From contig JAUFSD010000007.1 in assembly GCA_033030425.1 (NCBI GenBank), forward strand, positions 124,001-188,000: 64,000 nt of DNA, read 5' to 3'. The position numbers and the translations under genes were made by a program. The notes under the pieces are model-generated. The model saw only the letters and a program-made list of their open reading frames with translations, searched no databases and had not been told where the DNA came from. Source of the stretch: Verpa conica. Its lineage: Eukaryota; Ascomycota; Pezizomycetes; Pezizales; Morchellaceae. This document shows positions 34,645 through 46,122 of the stretch, in pieces (the first letter of the stretch is position 1; every line of letters starts with the position of its first letter).

Positions 34645-35251
34645 CATTAAGTGCGGGTGCAGACAAGCGAGCGAGCCACCAGAAGAACTGACCGCGTGTG
34701 CATCAACCATCAACCATACATGTGAATAGAGCAGAGTCTCAGCTTGATCGGATCCTCTTTGCCCCAGTACATAACCCCATCACGATCCCATTGTAATCTC
34801 ATCGTCATCAGCGTTTCTATCTCCTCCACAGCCATTTTCTAAATATCCACTGTCCCATCAGGAGTTTCCCTATATCGTGCCTTATAGGTGCGTTCCGTGA
34901 GTGCTGGGCGTTACAGATTATCACCTCAGCCCCCTGCTACCGGCGGCTCTTCTCCTTAACCGCTGTACCTCCCATTTCATGGTAACGAAGCACAGGATCC
35001 TCCCCCCCCCCCTCTCTCCCAAACTTCTATCCCCCATCCACATCTACCCCCCTCTCCCTCCCTCCCCATCTCTACACTTAGAACAGCAGCAGTAGCAGTA
35101 GCAGTAACAACGTCCATCTACATACCTACCGAGATCCCCCTTCATTCCGACCACTACTAAACACAAAGTACAACTTTAGAGTACTAGTCCCCCGGAACCT
35201 CCGGTCAGTTACGACCAAGGAGAACAGACAGAGGAAAAAAGAACAACAAAA

Positions 35252-37004
35252 ATGCCTATTCTAGGTGCATTCAGCAAGAAACTTCCGGACCGAGTAGCTC
35301 TTTCGTAAGTTTCTTCAGGCTTGCAAGAATTCGACCTGAGGTCGCTAACGCGTCAATCAGCTACATTTTTGACTATTTTATCATCATGTCAGCGTCATCG
35401 CCCCAGCTCCACCCCGAAATCCCACTAACACCTGAATAGATTCTTTATCATTGCATTTTTAGCCCTTGATAAGGCCGAGCCTTTCCACCAACGTTTTTCA
35501 CTAAATAACGAGTCGCTACAGTATCCATATGCAGATCCCGAGCGAATTTCAGCCGCTTGGGCAGGTGTAATTGGTTGCTTATTCCCCTTGCTATGTGTCA
35601 TTTTCTGGACTATGGTCATAGATGGTCTATACTCACACCACAAGCCGCCTGTTACTAGAAGGCGTATCTTGGGTGGTGGTGGTAAATGGACGATGGCAGA
35701 TAGGCTATGGGAGATGAATTGTGGGATTTTAGGATTAGGGCTAAGTGCTGCTGGAGCCATCGTAATTACTGGTGCACTCAAGAATGCGACAGGAAAACCG
35801 AGACCGGATATCATCGCGAGGTGGGTTCGAATTGCTCTCGTCGGGACATTGGGATGGAGTGCTACAGATCCAGGGAGGCTACAAAAGGCTGGGGGAAGGT
35901 TCGGTAATGAGGAGGGCTGACAATATAATAACAGATGTATGCCAGAACCAGGGAGTAAAAATGCAGACGTGTGGGGCCTTGTAACAAGTGACATTTGCAC
36001 ACAAACAAATAATGCAATTCTGAGAGATGGTTTCAAGAGCTGGCCGTCTGGTCATGCTAGCAGTATGTTCCTATACACTTCCTATACCCCCTCACAAACT
36101 GACAGGAGTAGTTTCATTTGCCGGTCTTGGCTATTTATCTTTTTTTCTAGCTGGTAAACTCCACGTCCTGGATACTCGCGGGGAAGCCTGGAAAACAATT
36201 GTTGTACTCATTCCACTTATTGCCGCCTCTCTCGTCGCTGTTTCCCGAATCATGGACGCCAGACATCACCCCTTTGATGTTATTACCGGAGGTCTAATGG
36301 GATTCTTTGTCGCTTGGGCCTCATATCGCCAATACTTCCCTGCTCTCACTGAAACATGGAAGAAGGGACGTGCGTATCCAATTCGAACGTGGGGCACTGA
36401 TGCAGCAGATCGAAAACTCGGCTACGATGCTGCAGGGCGGGGTGGACTGGTACCGGACGAAGAGGAGGGCCAAAAACTCGGCGTTTATCACCCTCCTCAA
36501 TCCGCAACGCCATTGTCAGAAGCTACAGGCATGCCTGGTAGCGTTGGCGGAACAGGTATGGGCTTAATGATGGAACGAACAACGAGCAGCTTCTCTAACG
36601 AGTCCGCTGCTATTCAAGCCCGAAAACGCGAAGCCCAAAGAGCCGCCACCAGACAAAAGACCGGATTCTACGACGAAGGCGACTTTTCACACGGTTCAGA
36701 AGAGGGCTACGAACTCCGTAGTGCAACGTCACGAGCGCAACCAACAAATCCGTACGGGCAGCAGCCACCACTAACTGCAGGAAGCGATCAAAGTGAAGAT
36801 ACTCGATGGGGGATTTCACGGGCGACAGCGGCCATAACGGGAGAGGGAGCTGGTCAGGTTGGTGGATTCGAGCCTGTGCGAAGGTCCGATACTGGTTTTG
36901 ATAGTGTTGATATCAAACATACACCCATCAGCAGCCCTGAATTAAGGCCAAAGGGGTCAATGAGTCCACCAAAAGAAGAGGGACTTAGGAGTGGGAGAAT
37001 ATAA
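35252..37004 (+). CDS. PAP2-family lipid phosphate phosphatase (DPP1/LPP-type, 493 aa)
   Basis: Integral membrane phosphatase expected to dephosphorylate diacylglycerol pyrophosphate, phosphatidate or lysophosphatidate. Five exons: 35252-35304, 35361-35387 (a 27-base micro-exon), 35440-35820, 35935-36062 and 36112-37004. All phases agree. The three catalytic motifs are present: KNATGKPRP (KxxxxxxRP, about residues 141-149), WPSGHAS (PSGH near 191-194) and SRIMDARHHPFDV (SRxxxxxHxxxD starting near 241). Hydrophobic helices surround them (VIGCLFPLLCVIFWTMVI, ISFAGLGYLSFFLAG, VVLIPLIAASLVAV). The acceptor at 36111 was chosen because it yields the family's HAS-ISFAGLGYLS; an alternative AG six bases earlier inserts two residues. 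The C-terminal 230 residues are hydrophilic, Gly/Ser-rich and probably disordered and cytosolic, longer than in yeast Dpp1. Confidence 0.9.
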
Positions 37005-38074
37005 TCGCGGTTTGTCATCTTTTTTGTACCTTGTTACGGGTTGGGTTACATCTACATTTTGCTTTATTTCGTTTTATGGGGATGGAAAAAAGGTCGAGGA
37101 TTGTTGATTGATACCTTGTATTTTTTTTTTTTGTATTTCACTTTATATTTGTTTCTTTTTTGGATAGTAACCCTATGATCTGGTGTCATTCCATACTAGA
37201 TTCCCGTCAACTTCTTTTACTTTTTCTTTATTCGGCTGACTTTCTTTTGTTAAAAATACTCTTCCACTGATTATTTGGGCTTGTGTTATGGCTACATCTG
37301 CTTTGCCTTATTTCCTTTGTTCATTCCGGGGCTTGGGTCACAGGGTCAAAGGGAAGCAATAGTTGTGTATAGTTGGAATTGGAAATCTTACGAATAAAAT
37401 GACCCAAAATCTTATTACTTCCGTATTAGTAATAGAGACTCCAGTAGCAGTCCAAGTTGAAAGAATAGCAAAAGGGAAACAAAGGGTTTTGTTCTGAGAA
37501 CTAAACTAATAGACCAATAGAAATACCGGTCGTACCCGTATACAAGTAGACTTTCCTAGTTATCTAGGGGCTGGTTTGTTTTTAGGCTGGTTGAGGTTCG
37601 GGTTCGGAGAATTCAATTGGTGCGGTAATACGAACATCTCACTCCACCGAGATCAGCTCGGCCGCCGGCTTACCGGAGATTCTAGTGGTGTTGCTTTATA
37701 TATTATATTAAACGGTCAACGATTTTACTGAAAACTAGAAGTGTGATCTACGTGAGTTTTCTATAATATGCAATAGGTAAGCGCTAGATTAAAACTGGCA
37801 TTCTTACTACGCTATACCGAGATCGCCACAGTGATACGTGTAGTGACGTACATGTATCTTTGAAAGTACATGATCGACGTCCAGGAATATTCTAGCTAGC
37901 CCTCTACCTATGTATGGGAGATGTCAAGTTTGCTATGTCAAACGACTTGAAAAATAACTCTCAACAATATCAAACTATAAAGCCCCAATATAAAATACAA
38001 TCTCCTAGACAAAACACTATACTAGAACTCCCTAGAATCCCACACTATCCAAAAAAAAAAAAAACTCCTAAAAA
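37005..38074. other. Intergenic spacer
   Basis: T-rich 3' flank of the PAP2 gene, including a poly-T run near 37122, followed by an AT-rich promoter ending in a poly-A leader before 38075. No gene seen. Confidence 0.5.
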
Positions 38075-38935
38075 ATGAATCCCATTACCATCACCATACT
38101 GATCTTTGCCCATCACCTCTTGATCTTCACTTTACAGTTAAAAAACCTACTTATAAAACGACTTCCTAGACGCGCCAGACTGTCTTCATATCTCATATCC
38201 TTTGGCATCGCCAGCTTCCTCCTCATTCAAGCATACTTACTCTACATCACCGTCATCCCACTTCGATGTCTCCTCGATAAGGCCTGTAAAGGATTCCCCC
38301 ACGAGGTTTCATTCGGAGACTTCTTGATCAGTATCCCTACAGCACCTATTATAATGCTCCTCACCTGGGGTGCAGAGAAACCCCAAAACTACAGTATGCC
38401 ACTAAAGAATACGACAACGCTATTTGAAAAGTATGAAGTTGAGAAAACTACAGAGGTGGTTGGTGCTATGACGGAGAAGGTGCAAGGTATTATCGATACG
38501 GGTATGGGAGTGGAAATGGTAGATGACGGTGGGGATTTATATGTAGAGGAAACTCTGAAGGGGAGAGTTAAGGCGGGTGTTGGTGAGGTGGTGAGTTTGC
38601 TGACTTCTTGGTGGAGGCTGGGTGTTCCTAAGGTGATGTATGTGGAGGATTCTAATGAGGTGCGGCAGAAGAACTCGTCTAGAAATAATTCTAGGCGTGG
38701 TGAGGGCTTCTCTGGAGAGGATTCTGGTGAAGATAGTACATCTAGAGAGGTTTCATCTAGCGGAGATTCATATGGAGAGGCCGCATATAAAGTGGGCCCA
38801 CCCAGAGATGATTCGCAAGGAGTGGACCTAGGTGCCAGGTGGCATAACTACCAGAATGCGTTCTGGGATCATATATGGCGGGAAGTAGATAGAGGAAACA
38901 TCCTTATTGAGTGGCTTACAAAATTTAGGCGGTAA
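38075..38935 (+). CDS. Orphan membrane-anchored protein with Ser/Asp-rich tail (286 aa)
   Basis: Single exon beginning ATGAATCCC after a poly-A leader. Hydrophobic segments are at about residues 4-26 (ITITILIFAHHLLIFTLQL), 38-62 (YLISFGIASFLLIQAYLLYITV) and 82-98 (FLISIPTAPIIMLLTWG). A hydrophilic middle follows, with an acidic segment (VEMVDDGGDLYVEETLKG), then a low-complexity stretch (residues about 195-235: NSSRNNSRRGEGFSGEDSGE) and a Trp-rich end (RWHNYQNAFWDHIWREVDRG, then LIEWLTKF). No family recognised. The strong hydrophobic layout and the long uninterrupted frame support it being real. Confidence 0.6.
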   Translation: MNPITITILIFAHHLLIFTLQLKNLLIKRLPRRARLSSYLISFGIASFLLIQAYLLYITVIPLRCLLDKACKGFPHEVSFGDFLISIPTAPIIMLLTWGAEKPQNYSMPLKNTTTLFEKYEVEKTTEVVGAMTEKVQGIIDTGMGVEMVDDGGDLYVEETLKGRVKAGVGEVVSLLTSWWRLGVPKVMYVEDSNEVRQKNSSRNNSRRGEGFSGEDSGEDSTSREVSSSGDSYGEAAYKVGPPRDDSQGVDLGARWHNYQNAFWDHIWREVDRGNILIEWLTKFRR

Positions 38936-40019
38936 ATTAGGTGGATTATTCTGTGGAAGTGGATGCGGCGAGAAAAATTCTAATGAGGACTATGAGTGAT
39001 AGCTTATGATTCTGCTTACAGACTACAGCATTGATATAAGCAGGGGCTACTAGATGGGAATTAGGAGTAGAGTTCCCAAGAACTTTAAGATTAACCCTCC
39101 CCAGCTACCGCCAGTAACAGAGGTACGGAAGTATTCTAACTATGGAATTCTAGGTGTTGAGGTGCTTCGCATCGTCTAATAGAGACTGCGCACGTGGGTG
39201 GAGAAAGGAGATCGAGGTTATGATGATTTATCTCAAATATGTATTCATAATATAATGCAATACACGTAAATATAAATAATATAACTCTTCTCTTAGTCCC
39301 ACTACCTACTACATTTAAACGTATATATTTCAATACCCTCTAATGCTTTTAAAACAAGCCTATACTCTACGGGAACTTAATAGTAATGTTTTAGAGAGAT
39401 GACACTTTGGTCAGTATTTATGTAGGCTGTCTCAAGTCCAAGCTAACTAGTTTTGTCTGTCCAAGACTAATATTCAGTCTTGGGCACCGAACAGTCAGAA
39501 ATCTAATTAAGCTAGGTAAAATCTTACCCTTGGGAAATTAGCTAGCTATACATAATATAAATGTTTCCTCACTTAGTGAGCTAAACTCAAACTATTATCA
39601 CCTGGACTATTGAATCTTTAAAAGAACACTGCTACTAACGTATTAGATAGTCTTCTACAAACAGAAAAGTCTCTCTTATATAAACTAGTAATAGAATGAT
39701 ACAGCAATTTCCAGTTTAAGATTCAAATTGGCTCGAGCACCTTAGCCCTAGGTCTTCATGCAATTATAATTCATTCATTCAAGATTCAAATTCACGAAAT
39801 GTCACCCGGTATATCTCTTGCCAATGCAATAAAAAAAATGCCAAGAACCAAGCCACGGGCACAAGCCTACGAGAAGTACAGGATATTAAATACAATTTAA
39901 CGGCCCAACGCTATACTATAAAAAAACCAAAAGGCTAGGCGCTTACCCCTATATTCTACACCTGAACTGCCAGTGATACCCCCGATATTGCCAGAATAAA
40001 GGGCCTAGCCATACCCATT
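38936..40019. other. Intergenic spacer, AT-rich
   Basis: Separates convergent orphan genes. No supported ORF; the ORF at 39136-39333 looks random. Confidence 0.5.
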
Positions 40020-40556
40020 TCATACGGCAACTACCGTCTCGTGTTCTAGTGCAAATTCACAGACATTGGCGAACTCTAAAACAGTCTCATAATGATTCCA
40101 TAGACCGAGCAACATTTCGGAAAGTCTACCGAAAGCGCCCCATCTCACCGAAGGCTGAGAAACATGTTCAAGTGAGCTCTTGAGATGCACAAGCTTCAAA
40201 TCTGCATTCGAGATCTGAGTACCGATATGCACGACTACATCATAGATCGACTTTAGTTCGTTCGTAGCGTAGCGAATAGCGATCTTTTGGCGAGCAGTCT
40301 TGTATGCGGTTTCGGCAGTGGTTCCTTGAAGAATCTGTTTGTCGAGAAGGGGTTGGTTGATGAACTTATGGAGCCTTGTTAGATCGTTGTTGGATATTGT
40401 GAGCTGTTCGTAAAGGTCTTTGATATAGTTTTTCAGGGCGGTTATGTATAAATCATCTTTGGATACTGCTCCTTTAGTTTTTCGTGGTTTTCTAACTGGG
40501 GTAACTGGGCCAAGGCTGTCCTCAAAAATCACAAAATTGGAAAATTTACGAGGCAT
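40020..40556 (-). CDS. Orphan soluble helical protein (178 aa)
   Basis: Single-exon minus-strand ORF with ATG at 40556. It starts with a basic segment (VTPVRKPRKTKGAVSKDDLY), followed by predicted amphipathic helices (LYITALKNYIKDLYEQLTIS, then NDLTRLHKFINQPLLDKQI, then YATNELKSIYDVVVHIGTQI and ADLKLVHLKSSLEHV). No signal peptide or membrane segment. I recognise no family. Codon use and balanced composition favour a real gene; an early PRK-rich patch might be a nuclear localisation signal. Neighbours give no functional context. Confidence 0.55.
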   Translation of the reverse strand: MPRKFSNFVIFEDSLGPVTPVRKPRKTKGAVSKDDLYITALKNYIKDLYEQLTISNNDLTRLHKFINQPLLDKQILQGTTAETAYKTARQKIAIRYATNELKSIYDVVVHIGTQISNADLKLVHLKSSLEHVSQPSVRWGAFGRLSEMLLGLWNHYETVLEFANVCEFALEHETVVAV

Positions 40557-43500
40557 GACTACTAAATATAACAGCTACTCTTACGCACATTAACAGCATA
40601 TATCACTATAAGAGTTCTTTTATAATCTACAAGGGCTACTAGATAGGTAGGTAGAAACTACTAAGTATCAAGATGCAGTGTAGCCTTGATCATGATGAAC
40701 TACGGTTGGTATAATTGCCTTTATTACTTTCAAGAGGTGACCAAGACACAACACCAGGTGAGGTAATCCAGTGAGACTTGAAATATGTTGTGCATTAGAA
40801 GTTATCTCCGAACCCTATCGTCCGTAGTTCCTCGATCCAAGTGCATGTGGTCGCAATTTAATTGTAACGGGTCTCGCTTACGAGTGAGATCCGATGACAG
40901 GTAAAACGCTCAGAGATCCAGACCTAACCTAGACACACTCATAATAACTCTGAGAACCGGTACTAGATCATGAACCACCTAAAAAAAAATCAGGCACACT
41001 TCTTTGTCTCTGTTCCCCTCTTCTTCCATAGACAAACATTAAATCTCAGACATATCATATCTAACTGGTTCTATGAGCCCAAGGCATGTCATCGACAGCT
41101 ATATCCACTGGAAAACGAGATATATTATGTTATCTGTCTTATATCTCACGCAATTGTTATCGCCAAACCGCCCAGAAGTACACAAACTTACCACATAAGG
41201 CATTTATATAGTTTATATCAACCTATAGTTCCACGTAACCTAGCACCCCCCCCCCGAGTAATGGCTAGCACACGATACAACCTCAAAACGATTGTTTTCT
41301 GTAGTCCGACCAACCCGCACCCCCGGCTGTAATCTTTGAATTCCTACCCCGCAAAAAGCGCGGATCCCAGGCTCCTAGGAATGGGTGATATTAACGCCAA
41401 GGCGAAAACCACTGATAGAGCGCGCGATAAGAAACATGTTAGTGATTTGACACATGCATACACTTGATATTAATATCCTAGGGCGACTTTTTTATTTATT
41501 ATCTACTTATCAATGAACCGTTCATCTCCTTGGAAGATTGATACAAACGATGCATTCGCTAATTATACAACACTTACTCATTCCAATTCGTAATATCAAA
41601 CACCCAGAAGAACAATTCATTTTTTTTTCCCTCCTTCGAAACATAGAGATATGTAACAATCGGGGTGCAAATACCCGATATATACATGTCACGGTGCATC
41701 TGCATATCTTGGTAAGTTTTCTTATTGGAAGTGTGTATTTTACTCGCAGTTGTTGGGATATACGGTTACTTTTGGCTTTTCCCCTTTGCAGTGTCATGTG
41801 AAGCCTGAAACGTACATTTAAAGTGATATTCCCGAACTGAACGGTGTGATGTTTGGCTCAAAGTGTAACAAAACCCGCCAGTGAATCAATATAAACCATA
41901 TGACATATGAGATCACATCGTATGTACTGAGGTATCGCCCTGCTCAAAGTGAGTAGATCAAGATGAGGATGGTCGATGGATACATATGAATATCTAGAAT
42001 CGAATGAATGATAGGATCATCTGGTACTCTCTGCCGCGGAAAGTCCCGAGCACACTCTTTTATGACGTCTTTCTACAAATACAAGGAGCTTTTATAGGAA
42101 TTGAGCGGCAAGGGACTACTCCATAGCCAATCAGTCTTTCCTTAAGTCACATTTCCTTGGTTTATACTGTTGATGTATTCCCTGTGAGATTATCTACAGG
42201 GTTGAGGGGGCAAAAGAAAGGTTTTTACTACTTCTTCACAGTACTAGAACCATACATCTGGGTCCTGATAGCTCCACTAGTGGAATACGTGTTCAACCTA
42301 GAGGGGGTCTCGGGCCTTTCTCCACATTATCCTATGATCTGATATTGTACTCAAAGCTTGCTAAGCCTACTAAGCGCTCATAGATGAATTCATCGAGGTC
42401 TTGTGATGTGACGAGTGATATTCTGTGATTCTTCCAACATGGACCATTTCAACTGGACTACTTCAGCCTAGCCAGAAGCACATACCAACGCCGATCCATT
42501 TCCCATTACCCAGTGAAGTTTCACCATTAGAAGTCTACTTTCTTGGTTCATTACTTACCCCGGCTTTCGCTCCGGGCTTACCCTAGCTAGCCCACCACGG
42601 AGCAGACTCATCACTTGAACTGTCTTATCAGTGCACAGATATCACCAAGAAGCTCACTCACAGGTTATACACAAACATCATCCACCAACCTCCAGTTTAG
42701 CATAAACAACCCCGCCAAAACCTCCCGGGCCACCTTCCCCCTTTGACCTATTCGTCTCCGCCCCCGCCCAACTCCCGCTGCGCGTATTTTTAGAGATAAG
42801 GAGAGGGTATGACGATGGGTTTTCTAGGCCCTTTTGGCCGTCAAAGCACTGAGATGAGCAGTCGGAATTGATCCGAGAGGTGGGGGATCAATCGGTTGTG
42901 GCGTTATTAAAATTGTAGTGTGTGGGGTTATTTTACAATTATGCACATCTTCAGCTAGGAACAGCTGGCTGGCTGGCTGTACCTGGAAAGAGGTAGAAGG
43001 TAGTAGCGCAGAGCAATTATGAGATGAACCTGAAGCGTTTTATTCTACTTCACACACTCCAATTGCTCTTTCCTAGGGGGGGGAGGGATCAAATCCCTCA
43101 TCTTTCTCCCTTCCTCCCCCCTCAAGTATATATAAGACAAACACAAACCTCCAGCTTCTCTACTAATCCTTGGCCCTCACTATGGTAACGTACTGTATGT
43201 TCGTTCTAGAGCACCTACTGTTTTCCCACCCCCCCCCCAGTCAAGTATCCAAAACCCCAAATTAGAGGTCTCACACCTAGCGCGAGTACGGGATGCAGTT
43301 CCTCTTGTTCCGTCTCGCTTCAGGGCAGGGATCACGGAAATTAACTAAACCGTTGGATTTGGGATGGCTTAAACAATTATGTAAGATCACACACACGCTT
43401 CGGGTACGTACAAAAAGTAAATATCTCCCTCCTCTCTCTCTCTCTCTCTGATCTGCCGTGGGACCAGGTCGGTAAAGGAAGAATCCTCGAAGGGTGCTCA

Positions 43501-44944
43501 CTCTAGACCTTGTAGGCCACAATGTCAGCTCAAGAAGGAGACCCTAACCCTGGGAACTCCCGGTTACTGAGACAAGGCTATATCTACTTTCGGTGGAATC
43601 ATGACAGAATACAGATATGGAAAATCATCCAATGGCAGAATAGTCGCTTATTTAGGGAAAGAGGGCGCGCGCTATAGCCGCACACACTGGTTATACTCTA
43701 GATCCGACATGTGGGTTTCGGGGGGACAAGACAGGCCGGTGAGGTGTCACCGTGGGTGTCGTACGTATTGTGAAAAGATGACACTGATATGGAATGTATA
43801 TATGTATAGCTCCAGGGTAGGTAGGAGAACTTTCATATTGGAAGTAAGATGGAGAGGTCTTTAAACTTGGAGGAGGCGGCGCGTGTAGATTCAGTTAAAG
43901 CGCTTGCCCCCACAAACAATAGCGGCGAATAAATTACATATGGAAGAAAGGAGGAATCATTCTAGATGGAAAGAAGAAGTCGGATTGCAGCGTAATCGAA
44001 TGGTAAATCGCGAAAAACACGTGAATCCCCTCTCTCTTCCGCCCAATGAGCTGTGCACGGCGATATCCGCCCGACTGGAACACCCATATCCTTCCTGAAG
44101 CAGGCGCTTCCCCGCGCTGTGCTCAACACGCCAACGTATGTAAGGGAATTTTATTTTGTTCCTCGTATGTTACTAGATAAGCCCCGCCTCCTGGGTCTCG
44201 GGAAGCCGTGTGAGGGAGGAGGGTTGGCATGGCTACCCTAAATCTGTTCATGCAGCGCATCACCCAGTCTATTGGAGTACCGCCGTCGGCCAGCGTAGAG
44301 GAAAATTTTCGGGTTTCCCTCACAAGCACCCCCGATTGAGAACGTGGGCCTGAGGGGGGGGGGGGTAGCGTGAGAGAGAGGGTTTTGAAACCTCTCAGTG
44401 TCACTCACAGATACTGTGTAGCGTAATATCGACTAATACTGATGTGCTATACCGATATACCCAGCTAGCCATACATACGCTGGAGATAAATCCCGGAATT
44501 TATCAGCTATGGCTGATTCCCGAGTGGCGGGGTGGTTTTCCTTCTTGTTCAAATTGTCCAACACTCCCCCGGGACTGATCCAGATCTCAGCTACATACAG
44601 CATCTCTGGTTCTTCCACTTCGGTAGTGTACTCCCTTGGTTCCTTTCCTTTCCCATTCTTGGCCGGGGGCCCAACATATAACAACAGCACTGATACTTAA
44701 TTAGCCTTTGCGGACTGAATCCATTTACCGTAGTCCAGTCCGGCCCGCTGTCCGGCGATCTTTCTCTCACGATCACTGATCACTGAGTTCCCCGTTCTGC
44801 GGTACCATAAAAACGCGACTGTCTCGGGTCTTTGGGGGGGGGGGAGTCAAACTTCTTTTGGGTGAGTTACATTACGAGGTGGTGACGACGGTACTGATTA
44901 TCTACTACTACTTTGTTGTCTTGTCTCAAATGAATAGAGGAGTA
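40557..44944. other. Gene desert
   Basis: More than 4 kb without a supported gene. Notable items: C-run near 41250, a (CT)n tract at 43431-43449 and several G/C homopolymer runs (43075, 43230, 44355, 44834). Open frames here lack motifs and often overlap each other on opposite strands. Confidence 0.5.
43431..43449 (+). repeat. (CT)n microsatellite
   Basis: An uninterrupted CT dinucleotide run of about nine units in the gene desert. Confidence 0.8.
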
Positions 44945-45524
44945 TGTACAGCCGTGTCCAACAAATTCCCGGAGCCCCCCCCCCCATGGCAACGGCAATT
45001 CCGCAGACCTCAACACAACCACAAATACTAGTATTAATATGGGAATACATATAGGTACTAAAGAGACTATGGGAGATATAAGTATGTAAAGAAATCCGAG
45101 AAAAATACCACTTTGGGAGTCTTTTGACCCCTGTGGTGTGACCCTCAATAAGTCTTGTCAGTTCACACCAAAACAAACACCTAATCAATTCTAGTTCATC
45201 AACCATTTAATGAAATAGTTTGGAACTAATAGGGTAGGAAGTTAGTCTTGTATAATATATATGTATTTAATCTGGTGACAATTGGCGCATTTTTTGGCCC
45301 TTATTGCCTGTATGAGTATTGAGATAGAGCTCTTAATAGATTGGGGGACTAACCCTCTACATATGAGCCAAGTGACCCAGAGGCCTCATTGTAGAGTTAA
45401 ATCACCTCATTTAGCTTATCCTAAACACTTCTCTTTGTAGAAACTTTACGGTTGTTGATGTATCGCAGAAATGTCCCCGTTGCTATGGGGGGGGCTCCGG
45501 GAATTTGTTGGACACGGCTGTACA
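44945..45524. repeat. Pair of about 50-bp inverted repeats bracketing 480 bp (fold-back element candidate)
   Basis: Left arm 44945-44995 (tgtacagccgtgtccaacaa...ccatggcaacgg) and right arm 45477-45524 are reverse complements, differing by one substitution and by the length of an internal C/G run. The structure could form a large hairpin or mark a short non-autonomous transposon. No transposase frame is visible inside, and no target-site duplication was confirmed. Confidence 0.75.
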
Positions 45525-45724
45525 TGTATAACCCCGTACGAGTGGGAATCCCGTGCTCCCCTCACTACCCGTGCATGTACTTTTGAATCCCCGGTAAGGG
45601 ATGTCTTCGCGTGGTGGCTGTCGTACAATACGGGGGGGGGGAGGGTGTTTGGCTTCCTGCGTGCATCCATACACTGTTTTTTTCCTACAACTTAGCCAAG
45701 GTCGCCGTCCACGGTGGCCTCCAC

Positions 45725-46122
45725 GCCCTTTCAGCACACCTACACAATCGTATCATTTTCTACTTTTCCGTCTCTTGTTTTATTTTGGCTATTACCTCCT
45801 TTCCTTTTCTTTAATCCATCTCGAGCCCTTTTTTTCTTTCTTCTTTTCTTTTCTCCACTCCTCACCTCTTTTAAAAAGTTTTGTTCCTGACTTTTTTTAA
45901 AAGAAGAAGAACAAGAAAAAGAAAAGAAAGAAAAGAGAAACTCTTTCTTTCCTCTCTCATCGCTTTTTTGTTATCAGTCTTGGATTTTCAGCCTCAGCCT
46001 CATTTTTTACGTTATAAGATATCACCAAAGATAAGAAGCAACAAGCAGCAGCAGCACAGCACGAGTCTGAGCTCAAGCTCTCCACTCCTCCACCCCACAA
46101 ATATACAAAAACAACTTACAAC
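45725..46122 (+). promoter_or_regulatory. Pyrimidine-rich promoter and leader of the large DUF-type gene
   Basis: A strongly C/T-rich stretch (45760-45895) is followed by a purine-rich block (45898-45945) and then a CAG/CA-rich leader just before the ATG at 46123. CT-rich tracts before the start are typical of fungal core promoters. The adjacent pyrimidine and purine blocks are partly complementary and could pair in the transcript. Confidence 0.45.

Larger units (their letters stand above)
31586..35251. other. Gene-poor stretch with one MITE
   Basis: No supported gene over 3.6 kb. Holds MITE copy 2 (32768-32923), an octamer repeat at 34601-34644 and a C-rich leader near 35000-35060 upstream of the PAP2 gene. 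Short open frames at 31578-31769, 32482-32685 and 33343-33543 are without motif support. Confidence 0.5.

Noticed and set aside
40557..46122. Search for a transposase or reverse-transcriptase remnant in the gene desert
   Set aside because: No frame shows RT, integrase or DDE-like motifs; only the inverted repeats and simple tracts were found.
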